Shown in pieces: positions 1-7,797 of a stretch of 9,200 nucleotides of DNA. How positions within the stretch are numbered: the stretch's first letter is position 1; every line of letters begins with the position of its first letter. The notes beneath the pieces were generated by a model. The model saw only the letters and a program-made list of their open reading frames with translations, did not search any database and was not told where the DNA came from. Both the position numbers and the translations under genes were made by a program. Source of the DNA: Pirellulaceae bacterium (GTDB taxonomy: Bacteria > Planctomycetota > Planctomycetia > Pirellulales > Pirellulaceae); NCBI GenBank assembly GCA_013002105.1, contig JABDKS010000477.1:1-9200 (forward strand), read 5' to 3'.

Positions 1-58
1 TGCCGTTTGCGTGACCGGAATACTTGCCCACCTTCTCCCGCTGCATCGCAGGATCAAC

Positions 59-1642
59 ATGCGACATCTGAACTGTTTCAATGGGTTTCTCCTGACACTC
101 TCTTTACTGGTGTTGCTGATCAACACCACCGCGAACGCCGACGATAACAAACGACCCAATGTCGTTTTAATCTTGATCGACGACATGGGTCTGCACGATT
201 TATCAGTCGAGGGGAGTACCTTTTACGAAAGTCCGAACATCGACAAGCTGGCCCGCGGCGGGATGCGATTCACTCAAGGGTATGCAACCTGTCGCGTCTG
301 CAGTCCATCACGAGCAAGCATCCAGTTGGGTCAATTTACCGCACGACATGGAATCACCGATTGGATCGGTGCGCGCACGGGATTGGATTGGAAACGCGAC
401 GATCGGGTTTTGCCCTCGGAGTACTTCCATCACTTGCCACACGACGACACATCGTTGGCCGAAGCGATGCGCGAAGGCGGATACCGGACGTTCTTCGCCG
501 GCAAATGGCATTTAGGCGATGAAGGTTCCTTTCCAACCGATCATGGATTCGAGATCAACAAAGGGGGTCACCATCGCGGCAGTCCTCCGGGCGGATATTT
601 TTCACCTTACAAAAACCCGGTTTTGGCAGATGGTCCCCAAGGCGAATCGCTGCCGCTTCGTTTGGCTGATGAAACCGCCGGTTTCATCGAACACCACCAG
701 GACGAACCTTTCTTTGCGATGTTGTCGTTTTACAGCGTGCATGGTCCGGTCCAAACGACTCAGCAACTGTGGTCAAAGTATCAAAAGAAAGCCGAAGGGT
801 TGCCCGACCGTGCCGAGCGTTTCAAGGTCGATCGAACCATGCCGGTCCGCCAGGTCCAAGACCATCCACTGTATGCGGGGATGGTCGAAGTGACCGACCA
901 GGCCGTTGGTCGCGTGATGGAGATGCTGGACAAAACGGGGCTGACCGATTCGACGATCGTGATTTTTACCAGCGACAATGGCGGCGTCTCATCCGGCGAT
1001 GCCTTTGCAACCAGCAACTTACCGTTGCGAGGCGGCAAGGGTCGTCAATGGGAAGGCGGTATTCGTGAGCCCTTCTACATTCGTTATCCGAAGGTCACCA
1101 AAGCAAACTCGACTTGCGATGTCCCCGTTACAGGCGCCGACTTTTACCCGACAATCTTGGACCTGTGCGGCCTGCCACTGCGTCCCGACCAACACGCCGA
1201 CGGTGTATCACTGGTACCGCTACTCAATGGCGACACCATCGCACCGCGACCGCTTTATTGGCACTACCCGCACTACGGCAACCAAGGCGGCGAACCCGGA
1301 TCGATCATCCGTCAGGGCGATTGGAAATTGATCCACTACTACGAAGACAATCGAAACGAATTGTACAACTTGGCGATTGACCCGAGCGAAGAAATCGATG
1401 TCGCACTGCAGCACCCTGTCACAACAGAGCGCATGTGGAAACAGCTGGACCAATGGCTCACATCGGTCGATGCAAAGCGCCCGGAGCCAGATCCACGGTA
1501 CGATCCTGCCAAAACGGAAGCCAAGAACTTGCGTTCCCATAGGGAGCAAAAAGAAAAGCTGGAGCGAACGCACGCGGCGATGTTAGAACGGGATTGGCAA
1601 CCCAACGCTAACTGGTATGGCAGTCTGATCACCAAGGACTAA
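59..1642 (+). CDS. Secreted formylglycine-dependent sulfatase (arylsulfatase A-like)
   Basis: This 527-residue protein is a type I sulfatase that should hydrolyse sulfate esters outside the cytoplasm. The ATG at 59 is chosen because it begins a clean signal peptide (a short charged start, then a hydrophobic stretch ending near TANA, about residues 1-28) and has a weak AGGA 5 bases upstream; an in-frame GTG at 11 would add 16 residues before the signal. Metal-binding Asp-Asp lies in LILIDDMG (residues 41-42). The C-x-P-S-R signature is CSPSR, with C81 the residue converted to formylglycine. GKWHLG holds K149, VHGP holds H228, and TSDNGG supplies D306/N307. The C-terminal part has the usual GDWKLIHYYED and ELYNLAIDP elements. 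The length is normal and no lesion is seen. No sulfatase-maturating enzyme or glycan-degrading gene is nearby, so the substrate cannot be told; sulfated algal polysaccharide is a guess from planctomycete biology. Confidence 0.95.
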   Translation: MRHLNCFNGFLLTLSLLVLLINTTANADDNKRPNVVLILIDDMGLHDLSVEGSTFYESPNIDKLARGGMRFTQGYATCRVCSPSRASIQLGQFTARHGITDWIGARTGLDWKRDDRVLPSEYFHHLPHDDTSLAEAMREGGYRTFFAGKWHLGDEGSFPTDHGFEINKGGHHRGSPPGGYFSPYKNPVLADGPQGESLPLRLADETAGFIEHHQDEPFFAMLSFYSVHGPVQTTQQLWSKYQKKAEGLPDRAERFKVDRTMPVRQVQDHPLYAGMVEVTDQAVGRVMEMLDKTGLTDSTIVIFTSDNGGVSSGDAFATSNLPLRGGKGRQWEGGIREPFYIRYPKVTKANSTCDVPVTGADFYPTILDLCGLPLRPDQHADGVSLVPLLNGDTIAPRPLYWHYPHYGNQGGEPGSIIRQGDWKLIHYYEDNRNELYNLAIDPSEEIDVALQHPVTTERMWKQLDQWLTSVDAKRPEPDPRYDPAKTEAKNLRSHREQKEKLERTHAAMLERDWQPNANWYGSLITKD

Positions 1643-3528
1643 GGATTCGGAGTGCTGTCACGCCCAGCATCGATTTGGCTGAGCTTTTGGCGAGCCTTTT
1701 TCACCGCCGATTCCGCCCACGGTTCGTCGGCGTAGAGTTCGATGACGCCGACCAGCAACGCTCGCTGCTCGGCAGTACCCAATGTTTCGGCGGCATCGAT
1801 GCGTGCCATCAATTCGTTATGACGCGAGTCGTTTTGGATCAGCGGGCCTTGCTGGAGTAATCTGTCAATTTCGAATTGAACCAATTCAGCCAGTTTGCTG
1901 CGCGGGTCGTCAGCGCGAGTGGTAGCGTCAACAAATACATTCATCCACTGCTGCAGTTTTTCGCGACCCGCATCGCTATCGCGCTTGCCTAGTTCCATTG
2001 CGTCTATCAGTGCTTCCTCATGCGCATCTAAGGTGCGACCGGGTAATTTCGACTGCAACTGCAATCGACGAATAACGCCGGACAGTTGCAGCGACATGTC
2101 CATCGCCTTCACTTCGTCGTAGCGTTCATGATCGGGAAAAAGTTTCATGAAGCGATCGATCTGCGGTCGGGCATCTGCCATCGATCCGGTCGAGTTGATT
2201 TCGACAATTTCGTTGTACAACGATTCCGGCGATGTTTTTTTGAATGCGTACGACATCACCACCACACCCAGCAGCAACAACCCGACCAGCACACTGATCG
2301 AGAGTCCGCGTATCAGTTTGCTTTGTGACGCGGTATCCTCATAGCGAAAGATCGCACTCCGACTTGGTTCGCTCTCAACGGTTTGGAAGTGTGTCGAGCG
2401 GTTTGTATCATCGGATTCATCATCCGAAACTCCTTGCCGTGTGTCGAAGTCATTCGCGGCTAAGGTCGCGTCCGTCGGCGCGCTCTGCCGCTGCTGAACC
2501 GTGCCTGCGGATGGATTCACTTGCACGGTGCCTGGATCGCCGGGATTGATCGCCTGGGGTTGCTTCGTAACATTGCCAGCGGTATCCCCGTCTTTTCTGC
2601 TGGAAGTATTCGAACCCGCCATACTGGATGGATCAATTGCCATCGCCGATTCACTCGAAATCCCCTGCATCGTGTCGCCGCGTTGAGCGTTTAAGGTTTG
2701 CTCACGCATCAATCCAGCCTGCATCGCCTTCAGCCGATTCATTACCGCCAACGCGGTCGGCGGCCGATCCTTTGGGTCCTTCTCCAACATCTCATGAACG
2801 AGTTCCACGAGTGCCTCGGGGATTTCCAGATTGAACATCTCCAGCGGCGCGGGCTTATCCCTCTCTAAAGCAACAATCACATCGGTGATCCGCTTGCCTT
2901 TGAAAGGAGGTCGTCCTGCCAACATCGCGTACATGACACTGCCCAACGCGTACAAATCTGTACGTGACGTGATGCCGGAGTTCGAGGCTTGCTCGGGGGC
3001 CATGTAGTCAGCAGTTCCCAAAATCGAACCCGCCGCTGTCTGCTCTCCATAACCAAAAAGTTTGGCAATGCCAAAGTCAACCAACTTGACGCCGTCGTTT
3101 GCTGTCAGCAACAAGTTGGCCGGTTTCAGGTCACGGTGGATCACACCCAGATCGTGAGCGTGTTTTAACGCGGCGCAGATCTGTATGGCGATCTCGATGA
3201 CCGCCATCCAATCCATTCGCTTTTCTCGACGAATTCGTTTTTGTAACGGTTCGCCCTCGACCAACTCCATCGAGTAGAACAACTGACCATTTTCCTCGCC
3301 GTAGCCGATCAGTCGAACAATCCCTTCATGCCGTAGTCGCTTGAGCGTCTCGACTTCGGCGTCAAACCGGCGTCGAAATCGTTTTTCGTCCGAGAGCTGT
3401 TCCGCGATCAGCTTCACCGCAACTCGCTCTCCAGACTTTTCGTGTACACCGACAAACACAGAGCCCATGCCGCCGCGGCCAAGCGATTCGCCCAACCGAT
3501 AGGGCCCTAAATGTTCCGGTGCGTTCAT
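1639..3528 (-). CDS. Transmembrane Hanks-type Ser/Thr protein kinase
   Basis: This 629-residue protein has a complete N-terminal kinase domain at about residues 9-268. The glycine loop is GRGGMG (17-22), the ATP lysine is K39 in VAVK, the helix-C glutamate is probably E58, the catalytic loop is HRDLKPAN (131-138, base D133), the metal site is DFG (151-153), and the P+1 region is GTADYMAPEQ. All residues needed for activity are present, and the HRD arginine suggests activation-loop phosphorylation. Residues about 275-400 are a low-complexity linker rich in Ser, Thr, Asp and Gln. One membrane segment lies at about 406-427, so the last 200 residues should be outside the cytoplasm. That part is predicted helical and contains two TPR-like phrases (KLFPDHERYDEV and ELYADEPWAESA), not PASTA repeats. 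The start is ATG at 3528 with no Shine-Dalgarno. The stop overlaps the sulfatase stop. Target and signal are unknown. Confidence 0.95.
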   Translation of the reverse strand: MNAPEHLGPYRLGESLGRGGMGSVFVGVHEKSGERVAVKLIAEQLSDEKRFRRRFDAEVETLKRLRHEGIVRLIGYGEENGQLFYSMELVEGEPLQKRIRREKRMDWMAVIEIAIQICAALKHAHDLGVIHRDLKPANLLLTANDGVKLVDFGIAKLFGYGEQTAAGSILGTADYMAPEQASNSGITSRTDLYALGSVMYAMLAGRPPFKGKRITDVIVALERDKPAPLEMFNLEIPEALVELVHEMLEKDPKDRPPTALAVMNRLKAMQAGLMREQTLNAQRGDTMQGISSESAMAIDPSSMAGSNTSSRKDGDTAGNVTKQPQAINPGDPGTVQVNPSAGTVQQRQSAPTDATLAANDFDTRQGVSDDESDDTNRSTHFQTVESEPSRSAIFRYEDTASQSKLIRGLSISVLVGLLLLGVVVMSYAFKKTSPESLYNEIVEINSTGSMADARPQIDRFMKLFPDHERYDEVKAMDMSLQLSGVIRRLQLQSKLPGRTLDAHEEALIDAMELGKRDSDAGREKLQQWMNVFVDATTRADDPRSKLAELVQFEIDRLLQQGPLIQNDSRHNELMARIDAAETLGTAEQRALLVGVIELYADEPWAESAVKKARQKLSQIDAGRDSTPNP

Positions 3529-3734
3529 GCGTGGTCAAAAAAAGACTGGGAGAGAGAGGCAGCGGTCATTGTAAACTGCCAACCTATAGCCGACACGGAT
3601 CGCAGCATAACGGCGGTTGGGCAAAGGCAATCCAGCAAAAAACGGCTTTCCCTCGCCCGGATCCTCCATCGCAAACGGCGAAACCGATGGTGCGAATTGC
3701 AAAAGATCAATTCCTTCGTTTCGGCGGAATCTCT
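3529..3734. other. Divergent spacer between the kinase and lnt genes
   Basis: These 206 bases must hold the promoters of both divergently transcribed genes. I found no convincing -35/-10 pair, operator or hairpin. The lnt reading frame stays open through the spacer back to 3519, but the upstream part encodes a polar, Arg/Lys/Gln-rich sequence unlike an Lnt N-terminus, so I treat it as non-coding. Confidence 0.6.
3537..3559 (-). promoter_or_regulatory. Pyrimidine-rich tract just upstream of the kinase start
   Basis: Read on the kinase strand, 21 of these 23 bases are pyrimidines: a CT-repeat block followed by seven T in a row. The tract ends 8 bases before the ATG. It sits where a purine-rich Shine-Dalgarno would normally be, and there is none. 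Bacterial ribosomal protein S1 is known to favour such U/C-rich leaders, so a role in SD-independent initiation is possible. That is inference; the tract could be chance. Confidence 0.3.
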
Positions 3735-5498
3735 ATGATCCCAGCCATGAATCGTCTCACTACCACCCCGAACCAAGTTCCAACACGGCAAATTTTCCGG
3801 TGCGTCGCTGCAGCCGCCGTACTGCAGTGGCTCTCCCAACCCCCGCTCGCGTTGGCACCCGTCGCGGCAATCGCGATCGTTCCCTGGTTGATGATCATCT
3901 CGATTTCCAATGCCCCATCGCGGCGCGGATACTGGACGATTTGGGGAGTTGGAGCGATCTATTGGCTCGTCTCGTTGCAGGGACTGCGACACGCCCACCC
4001 AGCAATCTACGTTGGATGGTTTGCATTGGCAGCTTACTTGAGCGTCTATGGCGTGCTGTTTGTCGCGATCACGCGTCGTATGATCGATCGACACATCCCT
4101 ATCTGGATCGCCGCGCCAGTTAGCTGGGTAGGGCTGGAATGCGTGCGCAATTATTTCGCCACAGGGATCTCGGCAATCATGCTGGGCCATACGATGGCTG
4201 ATGTCGCCATGATGACGCAAATAGCCGACACCTTCGGCACATATGGTGTCAGCTTTGTCTTGGTATCGATCAATGTTGCCGCCTTCACCGCTCTGAACGC
4301 CTGGCGCAGACGAAATGATGAATCGAGTTCCGTGCACGCTCCGTGGGTCATGTCGCTGCTGGTCGCTGCGATTTTGACTGTCGCCACCTTGATATACGGC
4401 ACCTACCGCTTAGGCGAAAACAGGGGAGACGAACTGGCGACCTTTGCGCTGATCCAACGCTCCGAACACGTCGAATACGTGCCGGATGAAGAACGGGAAA
4501 TTCGCATTTTCAACAATTACGTTCGACAGTCTCTGCAGGCAGTTTCCGCGGCCCAGCGTGACGTCGACGCTATTGTTTGGCCCGAATCGATGTTGTCCGG
4601 TGGACGTGCTTGGATGATCGCCGACAAGGATGCCACACCGCCCGAGCAGTTCGGCGGCTCCCTGGATGAGTTCCAACTTGCCATCGACTATCAGCAGACC
4701 AGCTTTTTGACTCGCATACAGGATGTGCAACAAGCACTCGCAGCAGCGTCTCCGGATCACAAGGTACCGCACCTGATCGGCGGTTGCGGCGTCGTACGCT
4801 ATCGCGACATCCCACATGCCTACAGCGGTATTGTCCATGTCGATTCCGACGGAGAATTGGCCGATTGGTACGGCAAAACTCACTTGGTCATGCTGGGCGA
4901 ATACGTTCCTTTGGTCCAGTGGATTCCTGGACTCCAGTCCATCCTCCCACCCGGACTCGGCCTGGCAACCGGTGCGGGCCCCAAGCGGATGATGGTCGGG
5001 GAGACCTCGTTCGCCCCGAACATCTGCATCGAAACCGCGGTCGAACGTGTCACCGTCAATCATCTTTCGCAACTGCACGCGCAGTCAAAACTGCCTGACG
5101 CCGTGATCACCGTGACCAATGATGGCTGGTTCGACGACTCCAGCGTGATCGACCACCACCTGCGATGCGCGCAACTGGTCGCTGTCGGTTGCCGTCGACC
5201 CGTGCTGTCAGCAGCCAACAACGGCCCGACGGCTTGGATCGACAGCAATGGAAAGATCGTCGAGTCATTGGCGACCGGATCCGACGGTGCGGTGATCGCC
5301 ACCCCACTGAAAGATCCGCGAATCAGTAACTATTTATTCATTGGAGACTGGCCGGCGAGACTACTCGCGTTGATCAGTCTGATTCTGCTGGTCGATGCCT
5401 TCGGCTGCTGGTGGCGTCAACGACGTGCCCGACGCTCCGGGGCGGGCCCATCGTCGTTAGGTGTTCGCGACGAACCTTTGGGAACCAGCGAAACGTAA
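3735..5498 (+). CDS. lnt: Apolipoprotein N-acyltransferase
   Basis: Lnt is the inner-membrane enzyme that transfers an acyl chain from a phospholipid to the N-terminal cysteine of apolipoproteins, the last step of lipoprotein maturation. With the start at 3735 it has 587 residues. This ATG follows a GGCGGA-like element at suitable spacing; ATGs at 3687 and 3747 are alternatives. The N-terminal half is a multi-pass membrane domain with hydrophobic segments near residues 20-58, 65-82, 89-113, 121-135, 169-190 and 204-222. A nitrilase-type domain follows. The catalytic triad is visible: E284 in WPES, K381 in WYGKTHLV and C431 in NICIETA, with GEYVPL (E389) and TNDGWF (461-466) as further family signatures. 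A final membrane segment is at about 540-557. The protein is longer than the roughly 510-residue E. coli enzyme, partly from an insertion of some 40 residues after the catalytic glutamate. Its last 27 residues overlap the helicase gene antiparallel. Confidence 0.93.
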   Translation: MIPAMNRLTTTPNQVPTRQIFRCVAAAAVLQWLSQPPLALAPVAAIAIVPWLMIISISNAPSRRGYWTIWGVGAIYWLVSLQGLRHAHPAIYVGWFALAAYLSVYGVLFVAITRRMIDRHIPIWIAAPVSWVGLECVRNYFATGISAIMLGHTMADVAMMTQIADTFGTYGVSFVLVSINVAAFTALNAWRRRNDESSSVHAPWVMSLLVAAILTVATLIYGTYRLGENRGDELATFALIQRSEHVEYVPDEEREIRIFNNYVRQSLQAVSAAQRDVDAIVWPESMLSGGRAWMIADKDATPPEQFGGSLDEFQLAIDYQQTSFLTRIQDVQQALAAASPDHKVPHLIGGCGVVRYRDIPHAYSGIVHVDSDGELADWYGKTHLVMLGEYVPLVQWIPGLQSILPPGLGLATGAGPKRMMVGETSFAPNICIETAVERVTVNHLSQLHAQSKLPDAVITVTNDGWFDDSSVIDHHLRCAQLVAVGCRRPVLSAANNGPTAWIDSNGKIVESLATGSDGAVIATPLKDPRISNYLFIGDWPARLLALISLILLVDAFGCWWRQRRARRSGAGPSSLGVRDEPLGTSET

Positions 5499-7552
5499 CG
5501 AACCGGCAACGGAGGCAGCGAGTTGAGAAACAACCGACCGTACGGCTTGGTGTGAATCCTCGGGTCCAGCACGACGACCATTCCCTCGTCGGTGCGTGTT
5601 CGAATCAAACGGCCAAAACCTTGGCGAAATTTGATCGCCGCTTCGGGCAACTGATAATCATTAAACGGATTACCGCCGCCAGATCGAATCGCCTCTAATC
5701 GAGCTTCCAACAGTGGGTGATCCGGAACCGAAAACGGCAGTTTGGTGATGATCACATTGGCCAGTGCATCACCGGGCACATCGACACCCTGCCAAAAACT
5801 GTCGGTTCCAAACAGCACACCGCGCGGATTGCGGCGAAAGGCATCCAACAACTGTGTGCGATTCTGCTGTCCAGCTTGACTGTATAACTGCAACTCGCGT
5901 TCGGCCAACCACGACGTCAACGCTGACGCGCAGCGCCGCAATAGGTCGTAATTGGTAAACAAAACAAACGCATGACCGTCTGTGTGACCGACAAAGCGTT
6001 TGATTTGATTGGGGATCTCTTTTTCGAATGCTTCTTTTTGCTTGGACGGATCTGGTAGATCACGCACCACGATCAATTGAGCCTGTTTTTGGTAGTCAAA
6101 CGGGCTGCCCACGCGAACGGACATACCGCCACTAAGTCCGATTCGTGATCGGTAGAACGAAAACTTGTCATCCTTGCCAGTGGCAATTGTGGCACTGGTC
6201 ATCACCACACTGCGAATCATTTCGTTCTGAAACAATTCTTCACGCAACGCGGATCCGATATCAACGTGCGATGCCGTTAACGTCACACGATCGAGTCCAC
6301 GCCGCGAACCGGTCCGTTCCAGCCAATACACCGCACCGTCTAATGAATGTCCCAGCCACTCGCGTAGACCACCGCTAAGTGACAGCAGTCGGTCGTGAGC
6401 AGATTCAAAATCTTTACGATCTGCATCGTCTTGTTCGCCGTCGGCCTGCTGGCGAAGTGCTCGAGCCAATCTTTCCATGGGTTCGCTCAGGGCGTTATCG
6501 ACCACGTCAGGATGTTCGACTCGTCCATTCTTGCGGCCAGATTTTTCCCACCAGTCCAGCAGATCAGCGAACATCGCCGATGCTGCGAACCGACATTGAT
6601 CGACCTGCTGCTGCAATCCCTTTAACTCTTTGGCAACCAACAAACCTTTCTGGGTCTGATCGTTATACAAACGATTGAATAAATAATCGAACTGCCCACT
6701 GGTGATACGAATTCCCAGGTGGTCGCCGGCAACCGACTCAAGCGTATGACATTCGTCCAAGATCACCGCGTCAAAATCAGGCAAGATTGACACGCCCTGA
6801 CGTCGCAGCGCCAGATCGCTAAAGAACATCGCATGATTGACGATCATCAATTGTGCGTTCTGAGCTCGACGGCGTGCTTTGAAATAAAAGCAATCTTTGT
6901 GATGGGGACAAGCTCTGCGCAGGCAGTTGCCCGTGTCACTGACAACTTCGTCCCAAACAACCGAATCGGGTTTAATCGGCAACGTCGCCAGCGAACCATC
7001 GGACGTCTCGCCCGCCCATCGTTTGATCGTCCGCATTTGTTGAAGCTGCACGTCGGATGACATCAGCGTTGTCATCTTGCTAATCGCGCGATTCATCCGC
7101 CGGATCGACAAGTAATTACCGCGACCTTTGACCAGGACGGCGGAAAATTCCAGCGGGATGACGCTATTGAGAAAGGGAACATCCTTGCCGATCAACTGTT
7201 CCTGCAGACTGATTGTATGCGTGGAAATCAGCACACGAGGTTTGCGTGGTTCGTCGTCGTCATCCTCTGGCCGCGTATTTGGCGGCGGATCACTGGTTGC
7301 GTGCAAGATCGCGGGCACCAAATAGGCAAAACTCTTTCCTGTCCCCGTCCCTGCTTCGGCAACCAGATGCTTGCTCGTTTGCAGCGCCTCGGCAACCGCC
7401 CTCGCCATCTGCAACTGTTGTTCGCGCGGTTCGTAATGCTGCAACCGTCGCGAAATCAAACCGCCGTCGCCCAAAATCGAATCGACTGTCAGATCGTTGC
7501 TCAAGAGCTTGCGGGGCGTTGACGAAAATGAACGGAAAAAAGGTGCCAGCAA
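5417..7552 (-). CDS. dinG: DinG/XPD-like superfamily 2 DNA helicase
   Basis: This 711-residue protein is a 5'-3' type DNA helicase of the DinG/XPD family, expected to unwind repair, replication or R-loop intermediates. Motif I is AGTGTGKS (67-74), Ia is the [11 protein letters not shown] region, II is DECH (266-269), III is MTSATI (451-456), V is [13 protein letters not shown] (582-594) and VI is [12 protein letters not shown] (644-655). It lacks the exonuclease domain of the Bacillus-type DinG. Three Fe-S cluster cysteines, C210, C215 and C221, have the E. coli DinG spacing C-x4-C-x5-C, but the first expected cysteine is S149 in [11 protein letters not shown] short Pro/Asp-rich insert lies at about 87-105. 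No ATG is available: the frame opens with TTG at 7552 after an in-frame stop at 7570-7568, and TTG at 7504, just before the conserved TVDSILG region, is as likely. The C-terminus overlaps lnt by 82 bases. The symbol marks the family; it could equally be called YoaA-like. Confidence 0.9.
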   Translation of the reverse strand: MLAPFFRSFSSTPRKLLSNDLTVDSILGDGGLISRRLQHYEPREQQLQMARAVAEALQTSKHLVAEAGTGTGKSFAYLVPAILHATSDPPPNTRPEDDDDEPRKPRVLISTHTISLQEQLIGKDVPFLNSVIPLEFSAVLVKGRGNYLSIRRMNRAISKMTTLMSSDVQLQQMRTIKRWAGETSDGSLATLPIKPDSVVWDEVVSDTGNCLRRACPHHKDCFYFKARRRAQNAQLMIVNHAMFFSDLALRRQGVSILPDFDAVILDECHTLESVAGDHLGIRITSGQFDYLFNRLYNDQTQKGLLVAKELKGLQQQVDQCRFAASAMFADLLDWWEKSGRKNGRVEHPDVVDNALSEPMERLARALRQQADGEQDDADRKDFESAHDRLLSLSGGLREWLGHSLDGAVYWLERTGSRRGLDRVTLTASHVDIGSALREELFQNEMIRSVVMTSATIATGKDDKFSFYRSRIGLSGGMSVRVGSPFDYQKQAQLIVVRDLPDPSKQKEAFEKEIPNQIKRFVGHTDGHAFVLFTNYDLLRRCASALTSWLAERELQLYSQAGQQNRTQLLDAFRRNPRGVLFGTDSFWQGVDVPGDALANVIITKLPFSVPDHPLLEARLEAIRSGGGNPFNDYQLPEAAIKFRQGFGRLIRTRTDEGMVVVLDPRIHTKPYGRLFLNSLPPLPVRYVSLVPKGSSRTPNDDGPAPERRARR

Positions 7553-7797
7553 TTTTGACCAGCGATTTCAATCGCGTGTCACCAACAATCGACTCGTTTT
7601 GGACAAGTGAATTGCCGGCAAGACCGACCTTGATCCCACGATACCACTGTCCGCTCAACAGGGCTATGGTGACTTGTCTCTGATAGTTCGCGATGCAACA
7701 CCGGCTCAAAATGCTTACCGGAATCGGTCAAGACGAATGCCCTAGCGATCGTGTACGATCTGTATCGTCCAACCTTCTTGAATCGTCTATCTGAGCC
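7553..7797. other. Divergent spacer between the helicase and the zinc-ribbon gene
   Basis: These 245 bases should hold promoters for both flanking genes. No consensus sigma-70 or sigma-54 promoter stands out. Overlapping reading frames of 78 to 139 codons here encode sequence without recognisable domains and look like chance. The only structured element seen is the small inverted repeat at 7747-7760. Confidence 0.5.
7747..7760. promoter_or_regulatory. Small inverted repeat upstream of the zinc-ribbon membrane gene
   Basis: GATCGT and ACGATC form a perfect 6-base inverted repeat around a 2-base spacer, 37 bases before the ATG at 7798. A related TGTATCGTC follows directly. The position suits an operator or promoter-overlapping site. 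GATC-containing words are common throughout the window, so a chance occurrence is quite possible. Confidence 0.2.

Noticed and set aside
11..58. GTG at 11 as the sulfatase start
   Set aside because: It adds 16 residues before a normal signal peptide; the ATG at 59 has a better leader and a weak AGGA.
1677..1701. GGCT/AGCC hairpin followed by five T after the sulfatase stop, as a terminator
   Set aside because: The stem is only 4 pairs with a 12-base loop, and it lies inside the kinase coding region.
3519..3734. Longer lnt starting at 3519, overlapping the kinase start
   Set aside because: The added 72 residues are polar and unlike any Lnt N-terminus, and would place the start inside the opposite gene.
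3525..4337. A 270-codon minus-strand frame opposite lnt
   Set aside because: Its sequence is rich in Arg, Asp, His and Cys with no domain pattern; it is an antisense shadow of lnt in GC-rich DNA.
4410..5078. A 222-codon minus-strand frame opposite lnt
   Set aside because: Antisense shadow over the conserved nitrilase domain; no family features.
7290..7709. A 139-codon minus-strand frame overlapping the helicase 5' end, considered as a frameshifted N-terminus or separate gene
   Set aside because: No recognisable domain; most of it is out of frame with conserved helicase sequence, and the helicase N-terminal region is already intact in its own frame.
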